A stretch of DNA of 64,000 nucleotides from Prorocentrum cordatum (taxonomy: Eukaryota; Sar; Dinophyceae; Prorocentrales; Prorocentraceae), in assembly GCA_963575745.1 (NCBI GenBank), contig CAUYUJ010002113.1, positions 1,206,745 to 1,270,744 of the forward strand, read 5' to 3'. Position 1 is the first letter of the stretch; the number at the start of each line of letters is the position of its first letter. The notes below the pieces were generated by a model. The model saw only the letters and a program-made list of their open reading frames with translations, was not told where the DNA came from and did not search any database. Positions 43,040-51,020 of this stretch are shown here, in pieces. The translations under genes and the position numbers were made by a program.

Positions 43040-43960
43040 TTCATATATGTTTATAAGCCCGCGCGGGGGGAAAACCCATCCCCCCCCCCCAAAACTGGAC
43101 TCCCGAGATCTGGGGCTTTGGGACCTTCCGAACGGGCCTCGAAGCGGCCCCCTGGGCCTCGCGAGGCGGTTTGCCAAGCCTTTGCAGCACGCCTGGGGCG
43201 ATCAGGGGGGCCCTCGGAGACGTCCCAGAGACCCCCAAGACAACACAAGAGCGCTCCAAGAAGCCGTCATACCCCCAAAGATCGCCCCCAAACGTTCCAA
43301 GAGGCCTCCAAGAGCACCCCCAAGAAGGCCCCAAGAGGGAAAAATCATTGATTTGACGTAGGTTTTAGGTGAATTTGGGGCTCTCCAATTTTCGGCTTCC
43401 CGACGCTCCAAGACGGCGGTCTTCTGGGCGTCCGAAGCCGCCTGGGAGGCTCCAAAATCGCCCCACAACCATCCGAAGGGGTTTCCAGGCAGTCCAAGAG
43501 AGCCCCAAAACGGCACAGCAGGGGTCCAAGATGGCCCTCAGAGAGCACCATGGCGGCCCAAGATGGCCCCAAGACACCCTCCGAAGCATTCCAAATCGTG
43601 ACTGGGGCGTTCAGGGAGACCGCGATTAGAGGCAGATTGGCCTGAGGAAGCCCCAGAGGCCTCCAGAACACACCCAGGAGGCCTCCAAAAGGCTTTAAAA
43701 AAGCCTGAGAACTTTGGTGAGGCCCCCAGAGGCTCTCCAAGGAGAAGCCTCCGCAAAAAGAGCTGAGGAGGACGGGGAGCATGCCCAGGGTATGGCGAGA
43801 ATGACGAAAAACTAAACATGGAGAGAGGATAACGAACAACATTATTATAACGGCGATGCCAGAAAAGGCAGCAAGGACCTTCCTGCCATTTCCGCCTGCA
43901 TACCAAACTTCAAGGACCAAGGTGCATGGCGCGAAGCGCCACTGCAGTCTTGTCTATATA
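43040..43960 (+). repeat. LE repeat K, complete, right arm of the inverted pair
   Basis: It starts TTTATAAGCCCGCGCGGGGG and ends CAAGGTGCATGGCGCGAAGC, GCCACTGCAGTCTTGTC, then (TA)n at 43955-43975. It is an inverted match of element H over its full length. Confidence 0.8.
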
Positions 43961-43975
43961 TATATATATATATAG

Positions 43976-44384
43976 ATTGATGCCCCCAGGGGCCTCGAAC
44001 ATATCCATATCCACCGCCTGCCGAGGTTCCCGAAGATCGATCCCCCAGGCGGTGTTTATGGATAACTCCCTGCCTCGGAGTTAGCGAATCCGCTCACGCA
44101 GCTGGTGTTTATGGCACATCCTGGCACCAGCGGCGCGCACGTATGAAGCAAGCGCCTGGCGGCGGAGGTAAAAACCATGTGCATGCAACATAGTTCGTAA
44201 CCACCACTTGTTGCGTATCACCCCCCCGTTCCTCCGACAACGCCCCAGAACTCTCGGACCCTTCTGAGGGCCAAGTTTTCGTCCCGGATAGCTTTTGATT
44301 CCCACTCTGATTGCCTTGGGGTTCGACGCGGGCCTCAGCAGCCCAGGACGCTGCGATCGAAGAAGAACTCGAACAGTGACCTTC
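43976..44384. other. No gene; half copy of an inverted-repeat element
   Basis: Around 44100-44240, TGCATGCAACATAGTTCGTA and CCCCCCCGTTCCTCC resemble half of the element at 10797-11070. The remainder is unassigned. Confidence 0.45.
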
Positions 44385-44595
44385 TTCCTCCTCCCGGAGT
44401 CCTCCCTCCTCCTGCTCCTCCTCTTGCTCCTCTTCCTCCTCCTCCTCCTCCTCCTCCTCCTTCTCCTCCTCCTCCTCCTCCTGCTCCTCCTCCTCATCCT
44501 CCTCCTCCGCCTCCTCCACCTCCATCTTCTTCTTCCTCCTCCTTCTCCTCCTCCTCCTCCTGCTCCTCCTCCTCCTCCCTCTCCCTCAATGGCAG
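44385..44595. repeat. (CCT)n tract
   Basis: CCT/CTT repeats. The poly-Glu/Arg frames on the minus strand and poly-Leu frames on the plus strand are artefacts. Confidence 0.9.
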
Positions 44596-45099
44596 GCGAA
44601 ATCTGTCCGCTCGCCCCCCGGCAGCGCGGCCCCGACGCCGTGACCCGGCGCTGTCGCCGCGCCTCCTCTCTCCTCCGCCGTCGCCGCCGCCGCCGCAGCC
44701 GCCGCCCCAGCCCCCCAGACGCCCCCAGAGGCCTGGACGCGCCAACCGGGGACTGGCTTGCCACCACCAGCTTTCTGCTGCTCCCATCGTACTTGAGGAC
44801 CACGTCCCAGAAATAACTTCGAGCACCCGGAAAAGTGTCGAAAGAGTGCCGAAAAAGTGTCGAAGCAGTGTCGGGCGAGTGTCCCCCAGGGCCCGTTACG
44901 TGAAAACCCTCGAGTTTCGGTACTTTGTTTGGTGCTCGAAATTCTTTCTGGTGGTGAAGGCTAAAGTAGGTTGGAGCATCATAGCACCAGCCGCCTTCTT
45001 GGGCGGCCCCGGGGCCCCCCTGGAGGGGCACGGAGGGACCCCCGAGGGGCCGATCATCGCCAAAGTGAGCGCTTGCTTCTTCGGCGTTTCGAGACTGGG
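44596..45099. other. Unassigned DNA with a 12-bp repeat
   Basis: AAAAGTGTCGAA-like 12-mers repeat about five times at 44830-44882. Both strands have open frames (plus: KTLEFRYFVWCSKFFLVVKA; minus: YFWDVVLKYDGSSRKLVVAS), neither identifiable. Confidence 0.35.
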
Positions 45100-45320
45100 C
45101 GGATAAGGGGAAGGGGGGAGGGGAGGGGGAGGGGGGTGGTGCTCCGGCTATCTGCTTAATGCGGCTGTTTGCGACAGTGCGTCCTACGGGGGGAGACGCC
45201 ACCTGCTCGAAACAGGCGCCAAAAACAGCCGAGATCTACTCCACGGGGACGAAGGGGGTGTGCGAGGGCCCGCGCCGATCGGCAAAACATTGAATCAGAG
45301 AAGGCTTACAAAAGCCTCCC
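45100..45320. repeat. Dispersed repeat Rx, copy 1
   Basis: TCTGCTTAATGCGGCTGTTT, CAGTGCGTCCTAC, CCACCTGC and GCGAGGGCCCGCGCCGATCG recur in the same order at 50632-51020. There, about 200 bp of other sequence, including a LINE tail fragment, sits in the middle. Confidence 0.6.
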
Positions 45321-45329
45321 GTCAGTTCT

Positions 45330-45555
45330 TTTGTTTCAGCGCGCAAGGGTCTTGAGCAGGGACCGACCGTCCTGGCATTCCTATAGTCCTACCACGGAAT
45401 TTTCTTAGAACCCACAAATGTTCTAAGAAGAAAAACAGTGTTCCTAGAACACAGACCCGACGTGCTCAAACAAGACAGACTCCGCCAGGAATGTTCTAAA
45501 GACATTTTGTTGAAACCCCAAAAGGTTCTTAGAACATTGTTTGGTAGGGCTGTAG
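45330..45555. repeat. Relative of the 1.2-kb array spacer, GTTCTTAGAAC-rich
   Basis: GAGCAGGGACCGACCGTCC, GGCATTCCTATAGTCC and TACCACGGAATTTTC match, with changes, the end of each spacer in the 52-61 kb array. Several GTTCTAAGAA/TTCTTAGAAC palindromes occur. Introner-like copy A is inserted at its right edge. Confidence 0.65.
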
Positions 45556-45720
45556 TGAAGGGGCCCTGGGACACACAAATAAATACACCAAATAAAAAGA
45601 TTCCCCAATATTTTCCCCTATTTCCTGGGTTCCTGTCTTCCCTCCACTTCCCATAATATTTTCCCATGTCTTCCTGGGAATCGACGATTCATTGTGTCTG
45701 TGTGTTGTTTCCCCTCCTGA
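45556..45720 (+). mobile_element. Introner-like element, copy A (165 bp)
   Basis: It begins TGAAGGGGCCCTGGGACACA and ends TTTCCCCTCCTGA. The flanks TGTAG (45551-45555) and TATAG (45721-45725) are a 5-bp target duplication with one mismatch. With the flanking bases the + strand reads GTGAAG at the left and CTCCTGATATAG|G at the right, a GT-AG pair with a pyrimidine-rich 3' end. Copies B and C are at 47731 and 50449. Confidence 0.8.
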
Positions 45721-45898
45721 TATAGGCGAGCCAGGACGCTTCTCGGGGAGACGTAAGACTCGGGTACGGGGGACTCGGGTTGGCCTGACGGGGCCATCAT
45801 AAAAATGACGAGACCCAATAATTATGAAATTTGACGCGACCTCCCGCCGCAGACATCCGACGAAAACCGGCCCGTCAAAATCCAGGACGCGCTCGTCA
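45721..45898. other. No gene recognised
   Basis: Short unassigned interval right of introner-like copy A. Confidence 0.4.
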
Positions 45899-46120
45899 AA
45901 AAACGTCGGCAAACCCGAGTTCCGGCTTACTCGAGTCTGACGTTTCCCCGGGCTTCGCCACTGCTTGAGGCGCTGGGATCGTCGTCGCCGCGGTCGCTGG
46001 CCGAAGCCGCCGGCGGCCGTGTCCGGCGGCGGCCATGCCGATGCCCTCGGGGAGCCACGGCTCCACGCGCGCGCCTCGCGCGGCGGCGGCCAGGGGGTCC
46101 TCTCGGCATCGCGGGCGCTG
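45899..46120 (-). CDS. Possible C-terminal exon, hypothetical
   Basis: The minus strand reads WLPEGIGMAAAGHGRRRLRP, then AATTIPAPQAVAKPGETSDS and SKPELGFADVF before a stop at about 45896. The composition is protein-like at the end. Upstream it becomes repeat-like (GGA/CCT-derived). No family is recognised. Confidence 0.25.
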
Positions 46121-46904
46121 CCGAGGGGCGAGGACGGCCCTCGAGGGCCGCGGAGGCTCCGACGAGGACAGTGTCGAGGAGGACCCGCGGAGGGCCGAGG
46201 AGCACCGAGGAGCGAGGAGGATCGAGCAGGATTCTCGAGGGGCGAGGGCCGAGGGGGAGGCCGAGGAGGTCCGTGGAGGGCCGACGAAGGTCGAGGAGGA
46301 GCGCGGAGGGTCGAGGCGCATGGAGGAGGGCCGACGGAGGATCGAGGGCCCGACTCCGGAGGATCGAGAGGGAGACGTCAGGTGGCCCCCCCCAAAGCCC
46401 TGGGCGATTCGAAAAAGCGACCCTCAAGCATCGGCCCTGGGACGGGACCGAGGGCTCTGGGACCCGACGCCGCGACGAGAGGGTGCCGGAAGGCGCGGCG
46501 CGTGAGCCGTGGTGTGCGGTGCCCCCCTCTCACGAGGGATCGCGCGTCAGCCGCTGCTCATGCCGAAACGGCCGCGGCAGGCTGACGAGAACGGCCCTCT
46601 CTGGGCGCCCTCCCCCCTCCGTGCCGGGCCTGTGTTGACTGTACATCCTCCGGCCATCTGCGAAGGAGGAGGAGGAGGGGGATGAGGAGGAGGAGGAGCA
46701 GGAGGAGGAGGAGGAGGAGGACGAGGAGCGAGGAGCGAGGAGGAGAAGGAGGAGCGAGGAGCGAGGATGAGAACCCACTTGAGGTGCCGACCCCCGGGCG
46801 GCGGCGCCCCCGAGCGCCACCCAGCACCATGAAGACGCTCAGGCGTGCCGCCGCCGATGAGTGAGTGCGTGGGTCCTCGGTGGCGGTGCTCTCTGGTCCA
46901 CACT
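46121..46904. repeat. GGAGG-rich DNA and (AGG)n tract
   Basis: Irregular GAGG/CGAGG repeats at 46150-46380 and (AGG)n at 46662-46770. Open frames are Arg/Gly/Glu-rich and not convincing. Confidence 0.6.
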
Positions 46905-47105
46905 CCTTCGCGACGAGTCGAAGGAGAGCAACATTGCACAAGGTGATCGATCGGAGGTCTGCACTGAAATCTTCGATCGGTTCTCCCCTCTCCCTGGCAC
47001 GTGGAACGCGCCAGCGACTGCGCCAGAGGCGCCACCAGGGGGGACTCAGCGCCGATTCCGGCAAACAGCGCGGAGTTCCGAACATGTGTGTTCATGTTTT
47101 TTCGC
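46905..47105. mobile_element. Foldback element, decayed copy
   Basis: GCACTGAAATCTTCGATCGG and CGCCGATTCCGGCAAACAGC face each other around CACGTGGAACGCGCC. The ends GAGCAACATTGCACAAG and TGTGTGTTCATG correspond to the foldback family at 49.4-50.6 kb. It is strongly diverged. Confidence 0.45.
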
Positions 47106-47333
47106 ACTCGGGCAAGGGAGTCCAATTCCTGATGGTCCCCGATGGCGCGCACCAGAGGTCGAAGCCAAGGAAAAGTCGCCTAGGGAGCCGGGGCCCTCCA
47201 GACCACAGAGAATTCAGCCGCAGCGGCATCGGCACCTGCTCCGCCTCTGCGCAGTCGTCGTCCACTGCGGCGCGATGGCGGCGGCCGCCCCGCCTCAAGG
47301 AAGCACCCCAGCGCCGCGTCTTCTCGGGAGCGG
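47106..47333 (-). CDS. Possible exon downstream of the split minus-strand frame
   Basis: The minus strand has VDDDCAEAEQVPMPLRLNSL, then WSGGPRLPRRLFLGFDLWCA and PSGTIRNWTPLPECEK. Composition is protein-like. It lies on the same strand as the 47525-48030 frame, separated by the T1 MITE and a possible GTGAGC donor, so it could be the next exon. Confidence 0.3.
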
Positions 47334-47519
47334 CAAAGAGGGGGGCGTCAAAGAGGGGGGGGTGCAAATCATGACCGGCGGCATGTGCGCGGCCCAGCGA
47401 GGGGGCCAGGGACGTAATGAAACAAGAAGAGGCGCCATGAAATCTGGGGAGATATCGTGGCCCGCGCCATGAAATCCACCCCCCCCCCTAGTCATCACCC
47501 CCCTCTTTTCCGCCCCCGA
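47334..47519. mobile_element. T1 MITE, copy 3, with target-site duplication
   Basis: It begins TCGGGAGCGGCAAAGAGG and ends CCTCTTTTCCGCCCCCGA. It is flanked by TCTTC at 47329-47333 and 47520-47524, a clean 5-bp duplication. It is 186 bp and non-coding. Confidence 0.9.
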
Positions 47520-47524
47520 TCTTC

Positions 47525-48030
47525 TGCTCACGGCGTGGGTCCCCGCAAGCCTGGGCCCCGTGCCCCGGAGCAGCGTTGCCTCCTCTGAGCCGTGCGTTGG
47601 CGGTCCCGAGAGGCCCGAGGAGGGCCCCCGGAGGCCCGACAACGCGTAGAGGAGCGGGCAGCGGCAGGCGACCAGCATCTCGCGGAGCTCCGCGGGGATT
47701 GCTCGGAGCGGCGCCAGGGGCGCGCCAGGGTGAAGGGGCCCCAGGACACACAAATAAATACACACAAATAAACAGATTCCCCGTATTTTCCAATAGTTTC
47801 TGGGCTTCTGTCTTCCCCCCCACTTCCCATACTTTCCCATATTTTCTGGGGACTCGAAGATTACTTGTGTCTGTGTGTTTCTTCCCCTCCTGACAGGGGC
47901 GGCGCCGGAGGCGCGGGGGGCCAGAGACCGGCGGAGCGACGCGCTGTCCAGGGTGTCCCGACCGTGCAGGCCGGCCAGGGCGCCGCGCCACTGCTCGACG
48001 TCTGTGGGGCGCACGGAGACATACTGCAGT
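47525..48030 (-). pseudogene. Minus-strand protein-like frame split by introner-like copy B
   Basis: From about 48030 the minus strand reads SVRPTDVEQWRGALAGLHGR and DTLDSASLRRSLAPRASG. It is broken by the 163-bp insertion and resumes in register as PLRAIPAELREMLVACRCPL, then LYALSGLRGPSSGLSGPPTH and GSEEATLLRGTG. Leaving out the insertion and one CAGGG keeps the frame. A GTGAGC donor-like site follows at about 47533-47538. The first part is copy 3 of the dispersed segment at 1.0 and 22.5 kb. The insertion is antisense to this frame, so it would not be spliced as a canonical intron in that direction. The family is unknown. Confidence 0.4.
47731..47893 (+). mobile_element. Introner-like element, copy B (163 bp)
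   Basis: It begins TGAAGGGGCCCCAGGACACA and ends TTCCCCTCCTGA. It is flanked by a perfect CAGGG duplication (47726-47730 and 47894-47898). On the + strand this gives CCAGG|GTGAAG at the left and CTTCCCCTCCTGACAG|GG at the right. Removal between these sites would restore the pre-insertion sequence exactly. Confidence 0.85.
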
Positions 48031-48051
48031 CGGGGCGTTGACCCACGGAAC

Positions 48052-48223
48052 CCCTGACTCCAGATCCCTCCCCTCCTCCCTCCTCTCCTCCCTCCCCTCC
48101 TCCCTCCCCTCCCTCCCTCCCTCCTCTCCTCCCTCCTCTCGTCCCTTCCTCCCGGCGCCGCCGCCGCCGCCCTTCTCCGTCCTCTCCTCCCCTCCTCCCC
48201 GCCCTTCTTCTCCGTCCTCTCCT
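48052..48223. repeat. (CCCTCC)n tract inside a duplicated MITE end
   Basis: It begins with an orphan MITE terminus (CCCTGACTCCAGATCC, 48052-48067), followed by CCCTCC/TCCTCC repeats until the intact terminus at 48224. The tract may have expanded within the terminal repeat. Confidence 0.75.
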
Positions 48224-48471
48224 CCCTGACTCCGGATCCGCCCTACTTTGGCTTTTTTCCCAACTTAAAACTGCGTCGGACATCCACCTATAAGAGGCCG
48301 AAAAAGTAGGGCGGAAATTGCTGCACCCAACATCAAATAGGGCGGAAATCCACAGAAACAGCAACAGGAAGGTAGGGCGGAAATTGGCATCAGCGGGGCT
48401 TGAAAAGTAAGGCGGAAATTCCAAGCCCCACTTACGAATTTCCCCAAAGTAGGGCGGATCTGGAGTCAGGG
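48224..48471. mobile_element. TAGGGCGGAAAT MITE, copy 2
   Basis: Terminal repeats CCCTGACTCCGGATCCGCCC and its complement ending GGATCTGGAGTCAGGG. Interior AGTAGGGCGGAAATT repeats as in copy 1 (12808-13066). It is non-coding. Confidence 0.85.
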
Positions 48472-48834
48472 ACCCCAAAATAAGGAACGATGCCCCTTTT
48501 AACCACAAGTTGAACTTCGACTGCCTGTCGAAAACATGAGGGAAGCCTGAGGCAAGCTGTGAAACACTTAAGGCACGCGAAGCCCCTCCCCAACGAAAAG
48601 GGTTCCTTCTTCAGGGGCCCGACTGTAATACTATTTGTTTTCCTTGGAGGCGCGCGTCCAAGCCGAACATATAGCACACCCAACTTGTAGTGTATCGTTT
48701 CCCGAGCGGTGTGGCCAGAAAGCGCCCGCCACGACGCATGTACAAAAAGATTTCTCGGTGCGCGCGCCGCCCCTGGGGGGGCGACGCACATATAGTATGA
48801 GCATGTTGGGGTGACACCGATTCTGTTTGGACGC
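48472..48834. other. No gene recognised
   Basis: Less GC-rich than the average of this window. A minus-strand frame (RNLFVHASWRALSGHTARE) is open but unidentifiable. Confidence 0.35.
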
Positions 48835-49370
48835 TCGAGATGGATACGGAAAAAACGGAAAAACTGGCACGATGTCCAACAGCAAATGCTGTCCAAGACC
48901 GACTGCGGGAATGGACAGCACGGCCGCGGCGGCACCGACAGCGAGCCCCGTGCGAAAGGAGCCAGATATGCTGCGGGTCTTCGTGCACCCCCATCTTGCC
49001 CAAGAACCCCGCCTGCGGGAGGTGGTGTTCCGGGCTACCCCGTCGCGTACCATTCTGAACTTAGCCCCTGGAAGCCACAGTGCTGGTTTGCTGCCAGGCC
49101 GAGGGCCGCAAGTCTTGACGCTATCACTACCCACTTCGATCGTCACAATATTGTTCCCCAATCAACGCTTGCATTGAAAGGGTCCTAATGAAATTAGCGG
49201 AAATTGGAAGATTCGGCGAAAATGTCCCGCCGATTTTGGTGGCTGGCTGGGTTCCCGTGTTCCCGGTTCCGGGTTCCCGGCTATGGTTTTTGATTCCGGG
49301 CCGATTTCTGTGGGCTCTGGGCTCCCGGGCTCCCGGTCGATCCACTGATTGGGGTTTTTCTGGTGTAATG
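48835..49370. mobile_element. M6 element, decayed copy, and flank
   Basis: GGATACGGAAAAAACGG, GATGTCCAACAGCAAATGC and GACAGCACGGCCGCGGCGGC (48840-48940) correspond to M6 copy 1 at 25.1 kb. The right half is lost. 48965-49370 holds no recognised gene. Confidence 0.5.
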
Positions 49371-49579
49371 AGAAGACGAAAAAATAGCATAAACATGAAT
49401 TTCTGGCGCTCCACGCGGATTTCTTGGACCTGCGCTGGACCCCCTCCCCGGCGCGCGGAGCGCGCCGCCAGGGGCGGCGCCGGAGGCGCCGCCCGTGGGG
49501 GGGGGGGGGGGCAGGCGCCGATCCAAGAAATCCCCGCGGAGCGCCAACAGTTTCCGTTCATGTTCTTTTCCTTCTTCGA
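49371..49579. mobile_element. Foldback element, copy 1 of the cluster
   Basis: GCATAAACATGAATTTC and CACGCGGATTTCTTGGA on the left pair with TCCAAGAAATCCCCGCGG and GTTCATGTTC on the right. The centre is CGGCGCGCGGAGCGCGCC. Confidence 0.75.
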
Positions 49580-49624
49580 AAGCCGAGGGGCGCAACGCTT
49601 TAACATTATCGCTACCCCCTTCGA

Positions 49625-49797
49625 ATTGGACGCCCGGGACGGATACGGAAAAATGGGTACGATGCCCAACAACAAGCGCTGTCCCAAACCGACAGCGGCC
49701 GCTGCTGGGCAGGCGGCCTCATGCCTCGCGTGGGCAAGTCCGTGGCGTCGCGGACAGCGTGCCCTGCTCAAAAGTGAAGAGGAACTGCTGCTTGTGT
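49625..49797. mobile_element. M6 element, copy 3
   Basis: GGACGCCCGGGACGGATACG, GGGTACGATGCCCAACAAC and CAGCGGCCGCTGCTGGGCAG match copy 1. The right arm is incomplete. Confidence 0.65.
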
Positions 49798-49974
49798 AGG
49801 GGAACAAAAAGTGGCATTAACATAAAAACTCGGAAGGCCGCGCGGATTTCTCGGATCGGCGCTGGGACCCCCCGGTGGCGCGCTCCGCGCGCCAGGGAGA
49901 GGGGGTCCAGCGCCGATCCGAGAAATCCGCGCGGACTTCCGAGTTTTTGTGTTTATGCCACTTTTTGCTCCCCT
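49798..49974. mobile_element. Foldback element, near-perfect copy
   Basis: The whole 177-bp segment is an inverted repeat. AGGGGAACAAAAAGTGGCAT at the left end is mirrored by GCCACTTTTTGCTCCCCT at the right. AACTCGGAAGGCCGCGCGG is mirrored by CCGCGCGGACTTCCGAGTT. The centre is GGCGCGCTCCGCGCGCC. Confidence 0.9.
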
Positions 49975-50265
49975 GTGGTGGGCATCGTGCCCACCCTCTC
50001 CGTGATTGCCCTGTTCGATCGTCCCGATCCGATGGTCCCGATGCTGCTGCTGGCGGCGTCTCTGGCGGCTCCGGCGGCCGCGGCCCCCGGGGGGCCCCCC
50101 TCCTGCAGCGCACGGGGCGCGGGGCGCGCCGGCGGCGCGCCGGCGGGGGCCGTGCCGCCCTCGGCGTCGCGGCGGCCCGCGAGCAGGGACCTGTCGTGGG
50201 GCGGAGACGATGGCGTGGCGAACGGCCTCTTGTAGTCGGCGTTTCGACATCGGGCGGAAGGTATA
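49975..50265. other. No gene recognised
   Basis: GC-rich spacer between foldbacks. Open frames are Ala/Pro/Gly/Arg-rich only. Confidence 0.4.
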
Positions 50266-50631
50266 GGGGAACGAACAGCGACAAAAACGTCCCAACTCGG
50301 ACGTCCGCGCGGATTCCTCGGATATCTGCGCTGGACCCCCGCGGCGGCGCCTCTGGCGTTGCCCCTGGCGCGCTCCGCGCGCCAAGGAAGGGGGTCCAGC
50401 GCCGATCCGAGAAATCCGCGCGGACCTCCGAGTTTTTATGTTTATGTCTGAAGGGGCCCTGGGACACACAAATGAATACACACAAATAACAGGATCCCCC
50501 ATAGTTTTCCCATATTTTCTAGGTTTTTGTCTTCCCCCCCACTTCCCGTATTTTCCTATATTTTCCTGGGAGGGAGCGATGAACTGTGTCGGTGGGTTTT
50601 TTTCCCTCCTGAATGTCATTGTTTGTTCCCC
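50266..50631. mobile_element. Foldback element with introner-like copy C nested in its right arm
   Basis: The left arm starts GGGGAACGAACAGCGACA. The right arm ends TTTATGTC, is interrupted by the 164-bp insertion, then resumes ATTGTTTGTTCCCC. Joining the two sides restores the arm. The centre is GGCGCGCTCCGCGCGCC. Confidence 0.85.
50449..50612 (+). mobile_element. Introner-like element, copy C (164 bp), nested
   Basis: It begins TGAAGGGGCCCTGGGACACA and ends TTTCCCTCCTGA, with a perfect ATGTC duplication (50444-50448 and 50613-50617). Here the duplication lacks AG, so no GT-AG intron results. Confidence 0.9.
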
Positions 50632-51020
50632 AAGCAAGGGGGGGGGAGGGGAGGGGGGTTCTGGCTCCGGCCCTCTGCTTAACGCGACGGTTTGCAGCAG
50701 TGCGTCTTACCGGGGAGGCTCCACCTGCCTGGAACATACCTACCTACCTACCTCTACCGTGCACTGCGCAGTGCATTGGCTATATGCGGGCTGCTGAGCT
50801 TCTCACGTGCTGCTTCCACACTGTCTGTGAGGCGGAGACTCTGTCCCACCCCGCGTATCCCCCAGCTTCCTGTCGCATCATCAAACGCAGCTGTTCCACC
50901 CAATTCTGTCGAGGCCTGCCGCGGCGTCTCACCCAGACTGCAGTCTCTGGGGTGGTGCCGGGGGGGGTGCGAGGGCCCGCGCCGATCGGCAAAACAATGA
51001 AATAAGAGAAGGATCACGCG
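50632..51020. repeat. Dispersed repeat Rx, copy 2, with internal insertion
   Basis: CTCTGCTTAACGCGACGGTT, CAGTGCGTCTTACC and CCACCTGC at the left and GCGAGGGCCCGCGCCGATCG at the right match copy 1 at 45.1 kb. About 200 bp between them, including the LINE tail fragment, has no counterpart there. Confidence 0.6.
50790..50945 (-). pseudogene. Non-LTR retrotransposon ORF2 C-terminal fragment
   Basis: The minus strand reads RRGRPRQNWVEQLRLMMRQE, then GWDRVSASQTVWKQHVRSS. The pattern GRPR-x-W...DR..W...V is typical of the C-terminal end of LINE reverse-transcriptase proteins. Only about 50 residues remain. It differs from the tail of the 2.4-10.2 kb LINE, so it comes from another family. Confidence 0.5.

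Noticed and set aside
44846-45106. Plus-strand frame with KTLEFRYFVWCSKFF
   Set aside because: Equally plausible open frames exist on the other strand, and the start lies in a 12-bp tandem repeat.
45927-46585. Arg/Gly-rich frames between 45.9 and 46.6 kb
   Set aside because: Most of the length is GGAGG-type repetition. Only the short C-terminal minus-strand part was kept as a weak candidate.
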